Positions 56,518-64,000 of a DNA stretch of 64,000 bases are shown one piece after another (positions within the stretch are counted from its first letter, which is position 1; each line of letters starts with the position of its first letter). Where the stretch lies: NCBI RefSeq assembly GCF_013033965.1, contig NZ_WQFE01000003.1, forward strand, positions 372,001 to 436,000. Reading direction: 5' to 3'. Position numbers and translations under genes: made by a program. The notes beneath the pieces were generated by a model. The model was not told where the DNA came from and searched no databases. It saw nothing but the letters and a program-made list of their open reading frames with translations. The DNA comes from Ruegeria atlantica. Its GTDB lineage: Bacteria; Pseudomonadota; Alphaproteobacteria; Rhodobacterales; Rhodobacteraceae.

Positions 56518-57050
56518 AACTTGAGACAATAATAAACCAGCCGGTCATCGAAACCGAGCGGTTCGATCTGCGCCCACTGCGCCGTTCGGATATGGGTCTC
56601 ATCGAGCATTATGCAGGTGATGAGCGGGTGGCACGTATGACCACGTCGATCCCGCATCCCATCCCACCGGGTTCAGTAGAGGCGTTTGTCACGCGATCAA
56701 TGTCCGAAGACCGGACTGAAGATGTGTGGGCAATGGACGCCACCAAGGACGGTGGTCCCGAACTGATCGGGCTGATCTCGCTGGAAAAACTGGATCGTAA
56801 CCAGTCCGAGGTCGGTTATTGGGTTGCACCTGTCTACTGGAACACCGGCATCGCATCGCTGGCGGTGGAGGCATTGGTTCTGGCCAACCCGTTGGAAAAC
56901 GCGACGATGTTTGCCAGCGTGTTTCAGGACAATCCGGCCTCAGCCCGGGTTCTGACCCATTGCGGGTTCCAGTATCTGGGTGATGCCGAAAGCTATTCGG
57001 TGGCGCGCGATGCAAATGTGCCCACCTGGACTTACAGTAAAAAACTCTGA
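56514..57050 (+). CDS. GNAT acetyltransferase (RimJ/RimL-like), second copy
   Basis: A 178-aa GNAT protein starting KLETIINQPVIETERFDLRPLRRSD. EVGYWVAPVYWNTGIASLAVEAL contains the acetyl-CoA turn, where the usual GxGxA reads NTGIAS. NPASARVLTHCGFQYLG is the typical last motif. It is clearly a homologue of the first GNAT gene but not a recent duplicate. ATG at 56514 overlaps the LysE stop (ATGA). obgE follows after 37 bp. Confidence 0.9.
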   Translation: MKLETIINQPVIETERFDLRPLRRSDMGLIEHYAGDERVARMTTSIPHPIPPGSVEAFVTRSMSEDRTEDVWAMDATKDGGPELIGLISLEKLDRNQSEVGYWVAPVYWNTGIASLAVEALVLANPLENATMFASVFQDNPASARVLTHCGFQYLGDAESYSVARDANVPTWTYSKKL

Positions 57051-57078
57051 CTTGTGGCCGATGGGGCCTTTGCAGTAG

Positions 57079-59216
<2,138 letters not shown>

Positions 59217-59260
59217 CGCCGCGATGTTAAAACGCAAAGACCGACCGAAAGGCACCTGAG

Positions 59261-60523
59261 ATGAAGGATTTCGACAACATTCCCGCCCTGATGGCCGATC
59301 TTGGAAAACGTGCCAAGGCGGCGTCGGCCGATCTGGCCTTTGCAAGCGCCGAGCGCAAACACGCTGCGCTGATCGCAGCGGCAGATGCAGTTTGGGCCAA
59401 TCGCGCCCAAATCATCGAGGCAAACAAGAATGACCTGGAGTTCGGACGCGAAAAGGGCTTGAGCCCGGCGATGATGGATCGGCTGATGCTGGACGAAGCG
59501 CGTGTTCAGGGCATGGTCGACGGTTTGCGCACGGTCGCGGATCAGGCAGATCCGGTGGGTGAGGTTCTGACCGAATGGGACATGGCTTCGGGCCTGAACA
59601 TCCAACGTGTTCGCACACCTCTTGGCGTGATCGGAGTGATTTACGAAAGCCGTCCGAATGTGACGGCGGATGCAGGTGCGCTTTGCCTGAAATCAGGGAA
59701 TGCAGTGATCCTTCGGGGCGGCTCTGAAAGCTTCCACTCCTCAACCGCCATTCACGCCTGCCTGGCCCAAGGGCTGAAGACGGCGAATTTGCCTGAAGAT
59801 GCCATCCAACTGATCCCGACACGTAATCGCGCGGCGGTGCAGGAATTACTGACCATGACCGACTATGTGGACGTCATCGTTCCGCGTGGAGGCAAAGGTC
59901 TGGTAGGGCTGGTTCAGCGCGAAGCACGCGTTCCGGTCTTTGCGCACCTTGAGGGCATCGTGCACATCTATGTCGACAAGGCCGCGGATCCGCAGAAAAC
60001 CCTCGATGTGGTGCTGAACGCCAAAACCCGGCGCACCGGGATCTGTGGTGCTGCCGAATGCCTGCTGATCCATCAGGACGTGGCTGAGACACTGGGTCGG
60101 GATATCATTTCGGCCTTGCTCGCAGCGGGCGTCGAAATCCATGCCGAAGGCGCTTTGGCCGTGGACGGCACCCTAGCAGCCACGAGCGACGATTGGGGCA
60201 AGGAATTCCTCGACAGCATCATCGCGGCCAAGCCTGTGGCGGATATCGATGCGGCGATTGCTCATATCCGCCAATACGGCTCGAACCATACCGATTGCAT
60301 CATGACCGAGGATTCAGATTCTGCCGCCCGTTTCTTTGAGCGTCTCGACAGCGCAATCCTGATGCACAACGCCTCGACCCAATTTGCCGATGGTGGCGAG
60401 TTTGGAATGGGCGCCGAGATCGGAATCGCGACCGGCAAGATGCATGCGCGCGGCCCGGTTGGGGCCGCTCAACTCACCAGCTTCAAGTATCTTGTCCGCG
60501 GCAACGGAACCGTACGGTCCTAA
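59261..60523 (+). CDS. proA: Gamma-glutamyl phosphate reductase
   Basis: A 420-aa NADPH-dependent reductase, the second step of proline synthesis. The [21 protein letters not shown] segment, [14 protein letters not shown] and the catalytic cysteine in [13 protein letters not shown] match the family. Length equals E. coli ProA (417). Its TAA overlaps the stop of the convergent chpT by 3 bp, an unusually tight arrangement. Confidence 0.97.
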   Translation: MKDFDNIPALMADLGKRAKAASADLAFASAERKHAALIAAADAVWANRAQIIEANKNDLEFGREKGLSPAMMDRLMLDEARVQGMVDGLRTVADQADPVGEVLTEWDMASGLNIQRVRTPLGVIGVIYESRPNVTADAGALCLKSGNAVILRGGSESFHSSTAIHACLAQGLKTANLPEDAIQLIPTRNRAAVQELLTMTDYVDVIVPRGGKGLVGLVQREARVPVFAHLEGIVHIYVDKAADPQKTLDVVLNAKTRRTGICGAAECLLIHQDVAETLGRDIISALLAAGVEIHAEGALAVDGTLAATSDDWGKEFLDSIIAAKPVADIDAAIAHIRQYGSNHTDCIMTEDSDSAARFFERLDSAILMHNASTQFADGGEFGMGAEIGIATGKMHARGPVGAAQLTSFKYLVRGNGTVRS

Positions 60524-61116
60524 AACCGGATCGCGACGCGGGTTGAGGTGGTTTCCGCCGCAACCCGCCGCCCCATGGACACGGCCGTTTTCGGAAGTAG
60601 CGCGAATTGCACCTGCGCCGGTGTCACCTTGTTGGGAAACTGGCCCTTGGGCAGGTTTTTCCAAAGATCTGCATCAATATTCAGCTTGTCTGCGACACCG
60701 ACCACTGTCCAACCGCCGCCGTCATTTGTCACGGTGACATTGCCCCCCATCGGCATCGCGCTTTCACAGCACATCAGCGCCAGAAAGGTGAGTTTCACCT
60801 GATTGCGTGGTACAGCCTCGGTCACATGCCAGTTGACACGTATCCGGCCAACACTTTCGACGTCTTTCAACAGCTCGGAAACCTCAGTTCGGCCCAACGG
60901 TTGATCGCTGGCAGACCCGAAAGCGACGCGAAAGAACCGAATTCTCGCACCGGCGCTTCCGACACTGCCCGAGATCAGCTCCATCTCGGGGCCTTGCACG
61001 GATCCGACCATTTCAAGAAGTTCGAGCCCGTTGTTGATTGCGCCAATGGGGCTTATCAGATCGTGACATATCCGCGACCCGATCAGCTCGGCCAGATTGA
61101 CGTTGGTGTCGCCCAT
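60520..61116 (-). CDS. chpT: Histidine phosphotransferase ChpT
   Basis: A 198-aa protein with the ChpT pattern: phospho-acceptor His18 in [22 protein letters not shown], then a degenerate histidine-kinase-like ATPase domain. In Caulobacter ChpT carries phosphate from CckA to CtrA and CpdR. The ctrA gene lies in the same window at 28.9 kb. It is convergent and overlapping at the stop with proA, and divergent from DUF3553 by 42 bp. Confidence 0.9.
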   Translation of the reverse strand: MGDTNVNLAELIGSRICHDLISPIGAINNGLELLEMVGSVQGPEMELISGSVGSAGARIRFFRVAFGSASDQPLGRTEVSELLKDVESVGRIRVNWHVTEAVPRNQVKLTFLALMCCESAMPMGGNVTVTNDGGGWTVVGVADKLNIDADLWKNLPKGQFPNKVTPAQVQFALLPKTAVSMGRRVAAETTSTRVAIRF

Positions 61117-61158
61117 GCGTACCTCTCCTTACATCTGCCGCCGGACCGGAGCCCGATC

Positions 61159-61341
61159 ATGACAGACCTCAATGCCATACTTGCACCGGGCATGTATGTC
61201 CGCCACCCCGATTTCCCCGACTGGGGCGTCGGACAGGTGCAGTCCAACATTGGGGGCAAGATCACCGTGAATTTCCAAGAACAGGGAAAAGTGGTGATTG
61301 ACGGAACCCGCATCGCCCTGACGCCCGTCTTTGATCCGTGA
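61159..61341 (+). CDS. DUF3553 small protein
   Basis: A 60-aa protein starting MTDLNAILAPGMYVRHPDFPDWGVGQVQSN, a compact SH3-like beta-barrel pattern (VGQVQSNIGGKITVNF, GKVVIDG) similar to the DUF3553 and CarD/Tudor-like small folds. It may bind nucleic acid or protein; function is unknown. GGAG precedes the ATG. It is divergent from chpT, with only 42 bp for both promoters. Confidence 0.82.
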   Translation: MTDLNAILAPGMYVRHPDFPDWGVGQVQSNIGGKITVNFQEQGKVVIDGTRIALTPVFDP

Positions 61342-61439
61342 AACTGGTTTAAGAATGGTTAACGATGGGCCGCCGCCGTGCTGGTTGCCATTTCACCGAA
61401 AACTGCGGTATCAGCGCGCAAACAAAAGCGGAAACTCCG

Positions 61440-62195
61440 ATGCCGGATGCAGGCCCTTCTTTCACCGTTAAACTTGCCGAAACAGAGGCTGAACTGCGCG
61501 CAGCCCAGCGGCTTCGTTATGACGTGTTTGTGCGGGAGTTGGGCGGCGGCGGAGAGATGGTTGACCATGACGCGGGGTTGGAAAAGGACCGGTTTGATCC
61601 CTATTTCGATCACATGCTGGCCTATGACGACGCAACCGGCGAAGTTGTAGGTGTTTACAGGCTGTTACCGGGCGAACGCGCCATGGAATTGGGGCAGTTC
61701 TATTCCGAGGACGAATACGACCTGACCGTTCTGAAACAGAGCGGTCGCAAACTGCTGGAGCTTGGGCGTTCCTGCCTTCACCGCGACTATCGGGGAGGAA
61801 CAGCGATGTACCACCTTTGGAACGGTCTGGCGGGCTATGTAAACGAACGCAAAATCGAAGTGTTGTTTGGCGTCGCCAGCTTTCACGGCATCGATGTTCA
61901 GGAACTGGCGCAGCCCTTGTCGATGTTGCACCACAATCATCTGGCCCCACCGGACCTTCGAGTCAGGGCTCAACCGGATGTGTTTCAAAGTATGGATCTG
62001 GTCGCTCCGGATGTGTTGGATCGCCGTGCGGCAATGGTGCAGGTGCCCGCACTGATCAAAGCGTATCTGCGTCTGGGCGGCTTTGTGGGCGAGGGGGCGT
62101 TTATCGACCATGCGTTCAACACGACCGATGTCTGCCTGATTCTGGACACGGAACGGATGAACGAACGCCAGCGGCGTATCTACGGCGGGACCTGA
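61440..62195 (+). CDS. olsB: Ornithine N-acyltransferase OlsB
   Basis: A 251-aa GNAT-like acyltransferase. RLRYDVFVRELGGGG, the LLPGERAMELGQFYSEDEYDL segment and LELGRSCLHRDYRGG match OlsB, which transfers a 3-hydroxyacyl chain from ACP to ornithine. ATG at 61440 gives the normal length; the frame extending upstream is not supported. The next gene is OlsA, 4 bp away, so both steps of ornithine-lipid synthesis are here. Confidence 0.92.
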   Translation: MPDAGPSFTVKLAETEAELRAAQRLRYDVFVRELGGGGEMVDHDAGLEKDRFDPYFDHMLAYDDATGEVVGVYRLLPGERAMELGQFYSEDEYDLTVLKQSGRKLLELGRSCLHRDYRGGTAMYHLWNGLAGYVNERKIEVLFGVASFHGIDVQELAQPLSMLHHNHLAPPDLRVRAQPDVFQSMDLVAPDVLDRRAAMVQVPALIKAYLRLGGFVGEGAFIDHAFNTTDVCLILDTERMNERQRRIYGGT

Positions 62196-62199
62196 ACCA

Positions 62200-63036
62200 G
62201 TGAACGATCCGCTTTGGAACAGTGACGACGCGCCGGACCCGCTTGAACTGGGTGTGTTGGGCTGGGCTTTGGTGATCCTGCGCGGTGTTCCGCTGGCGAT
62301 ACTGGTGTTTGGTGGTCTGCTGGTCCTGCTGTCCATCCGCCTGATCGAATACCCCCTGTTTGGTGTGCGCCGACCGATCACTCCGTTCATCGCGCAGTTC
62401 GTCTGTCGCAATGCGCTCAGACTATTGGGGGTCGGATTTCGCAGCACCGGAGAATTGATGCAGCAACGGGGCGCTGTCGTCGCGAACCATACCTCATGGC
62501 TGGACATTTTCGCGTTGAACGCACGCAAGCGCGTCTACTTCGTGTCCAAGGCCGAGGTTGCCAAGTGGCCCGGCATTGGCTGGTTGGCCCGCGCAACGGG
62601 AACCGTGTTCATCGAGCGGGATAGGAAAAAGGCGCGCGAGCAAACGCTGATCTTTGAGGAACGGCTGAAAGCTGGTCACAAGTTATTATTTTTTCCCGAA
62701 GGCACGTCTACGGACGGGCTTCGTATTTTACCTTTTAAAACAACGCTTTTCGCCGCATTTTATTCAGAAGAGTTGCGGGATTTCATGTATGTCCAGCCAG
62801 TTTCCGTGATCTTTCACGCGCCGGCAGGACAGCCAGACAGGTTCTATGGCTGGTGGGGTGACATGGATTTCGCCCCGCATCTTCTCAAGACTCTGGGCGC
62901 GCGTCGCCAGGGAACGGTCGAGTTGATCTACCATACACCGGCCAAAGTCAGTGACTTTGCTGACCGCAAGGCGCTGGCTGCACATTGCGAAGCGGCCGTC
63001 CGCCACGCACACGCGCTGACGCGCCTTGAAAAATAA
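62200..63036 (+). CDS. olsA: Lysophospholipid/lyso-ornithine-lipid acyltransferase OlsA
   Basis: A 278-aa PlsC-type acyltransferase. The catalytic HX4D is in NHTSWLD, the FPEGTST motif is intact, and an N-terminal membrane segment (about residues 25-48) anchors it. It adds the second acyl chain to lyso-ornithine lipid. It starts with GTG and follows olsB by 4 bp. Ornithine lipids lack phosphorus and are important in phosphate-limited marine bacteria; a plain PlsC is the alternative name. Confidence 0.9.
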   Translation: MNDPLWNSDDAPDPLELGVLGWALVILRGVPLAILVFGGLLVLLSIRLIEYPLFGVRRPITPFIAQFVCRNALRLLGVGFRSTGELMQQRGAVVANHTSWLDIFALNARKRVYFVSKAEVAKWPGIGWLARATGTVFIERDRKKAREQTLIFEERLKAGHKLLFFPEGTSTDGLRILPFKTTLFAAFYSEELRDFMYVQPVSVIFHAPAGQPDRFYGWWGDMDFAPHLLKTLGARRQGTVELIYHTPAKVSDFADRKALAAHCEAAVRHAHALTRLEK

Positions 63037-63049
63037 GGGCGAAATGCCC

Positions 63050-63078
63050 TTGCACTGCATCAAAACCTGCCGTATACG
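63050..63078 (+). promoter_or_regulatory. rpsB promoter
   Basis: TTGCAC (63050-63055) and TATACG (63073-63078) are separated by exactly 17 bp. About 125 bp of GC-rich leader precedes the rpsB ATG, long enough for autoregulatory control by S2. Confidence 0.72.
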
Positions 63079-63202
63079 CGCGCCATTCAAACCCGCAGGC
63101 GGGGTTTGGGCTTTGTAGGGGAGACATCCTTACCTGGCCCGCCGGTTGGAGCATCCGCTTCTTTCACCCCCGCCGAGGCGTAAACCGGAAAAGGAAAATA
63201 GC

Positions 63203-64000
63203 ATGGCTCTTCCCGAGTTCACCATGCGTCAGCTGCTGGAAGCTGGCGTTCACTTTGGTCACCAGACACAGCGTTGGAATCCCCGCATGGGCCCGTTCAT
63301 CTACGGCTCGCGCAATGGCATCCACATCATGGACTTGACCCAGACCGTTCCGATGCTGGACCAGGCTCTGCAGGCCGTTCGTGACACCGTTGCAAAAGGT
63401 GGCCGCGTTCTGTTCGTTGGTACCAAGCGTCAGGCAGCTCAGCCGATCGCTGAAGCCGCTGAAAAGTCGGCTCAGTACTACATGAACCACCGTTGGCTGG
63501 GTGGCACGTTGACCAACTGGAAAACCGTTTCCCAGTCGATCAACCGTCTGAACCAGATCGACGAAGCGATGGAATCGGGTGCAGAAGGCCTGACCAAGAA
63601 AGAGCGTCTGGGCATGGAACGTGACCAGGGCAAACTGCAGGCATCGCTGGGCGGTATCCGCGAGATGGGCGGCGTTCCTGATCTGCTGTTCGTCATCGAC
63701 GTCAAAAAAGAAGCACTGGCCATCGCCGAAGCCAACAAACTGGGTATCCCGGTTGTGGCTGTTGTCGACACCAACTGCTCGCCCGACGGCGTTGACTACA
63801 TCATCCCCGGCAACGATGACGCAGCGCGCGCGATCGCTCTGTACTGCGATTTGGTTGCTCGTGCCGCTCTGGACGGCATGACCGCTCAGATGGGTGCCGC
63901 AGGTGTTGACCTGGGTGCATTCGAAGAAGCACCGGTTGAAGAAGTCGTTGCGGAAGAGGCACCTGTTGCTGAAGAAGCCGCGCCGGAAGCCAAAGCCGAA
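63203..64000 (+). CDS. rpsB: Ribosomal protein S2 (runs off the window)
   Basis: The first 266 codons of S2 are present with no stop before the right edge. It starts [22 protein letters not shown] and includes [17 protein letters not shown] and the [13 protein letters not shown] block. An acidic Ala/Glu-rich C-terminal tail ([15 protein letters not shown]) has begun, so the end is near. AAAAGGAAAA precedes the ATG. tsf would be expected next but is outside the window. Confidence 0.97.
   Translation, partial: MALPEFTMRQLLEAGVHFGHQTQRWNPRMGPFIYGSRNGIHIMDLTQTVPMLDQALQAVRDTVAKGGRVLFVGTKRQAAQPIAEAAEKSAQYYMNHRWLGGTLTNWKTVSQSINRLNQIDEAMESGAEGLTKKERLGMERDQGKLQASLGGIREMGGVPDLLFVIDVKKEALAIAEANKLGIPVVAVVDTNCSPDGVDYIIPGNDDAARAIALYCDLVARAALDGMTAQMGAAGVDLGAFEEAPVEEVVAEEAPVAEEAAPEAKAE

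Overview
The window looks like chromosome of a marine Rhodobacterales (Roseobacter-group, Ruegeria-like) alphaproteobacterium. The support is a DMSP demethylase (dmdA) next to acrylyl-CoA reductase (acuI), an alphaproteobacterial circularly permuted two-piece tmRNA, the CtrA/SciP/ChpT regulators, alpha-type SspB, small DUF4169/DUF1127/DUF1153 proteins, and an L21 with a long C-terminal extension. Coding density is high, many genes are coupled by 4-bp ATGA overlaps, and I saw no insertion sequence, prophage, CRISPR array or rRNA. No homology search was run; names rest on reading the proteins and motifs.

Layout. 0-9.4 kb: end of an unknown gene, a cytochrome P450, class I fructose-bisphosphate aldolase, tag, a coupled operon fumC-chorismate mutase-DUF4169-ribbon-helix-helix, a secreted protein, sspB, and chromate genes chrB (rhodanese fusion)-chrA. 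9.5-9.8 kb: ssrA with promoter and terminator. 9.9-15.3 kb: a GntR regulator divergent from DUF2182-DUF1326-DinB-dmdA-acuI, with a repeated operator-like motif between. 15.4-27.2 kb: envelope and lipid A block frr-uppS-cdsA-dxr-rseP, a 42-aa membrane protein, bamA-skp-fabZ-lpxA-lpxI-lpxB and a CadD-like protein. 27.2-34.4 kb: mnmA, sciP, ctrA, ligA, recG, then a 40-aa membrane protein preceded by an SOS-box-like sequence. 34.3-40.4 kb: marC, a NifU/IscU-type scaffold, hisI, trmFO-methyltransferase-gluQ, a crotonase and a thioesterase. 40.4-43.8 kb: DUF1127, a MocR-type regulator, rplM-rpsI. 43.8-51.5 kb: a complete branched-chain-type ABC transporter with an acyl-CoA ligase and an oxidoreductase. 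51.6-64 kb: Ala-rich membrane protein, tRNA-Ser(CGA), two DUF2059 proteins, rplU-rpmA, GNAT-LysE-GNAT, obgE-proB-proA, chpT, DUF3553, olsB-olsA and the start of rpsB.

How the genes work together: dmdA and acuI belong to the two DMSP catabolic routes and share an operon with cysteine-rich DUF2182/DUF1326 proteins. SciP, CtrA and ChpT are parts of one phosphorelay. tmRNA and SspB act in the same tagged-protein degradation pathway. olsBA makes phosphorus-free ornithine lipids. The least described parts are the DUF2182/DUF1326 pair in the DMSP operon and the two membrane microproteins, above all the one downstream of recG with the SOS-type box.
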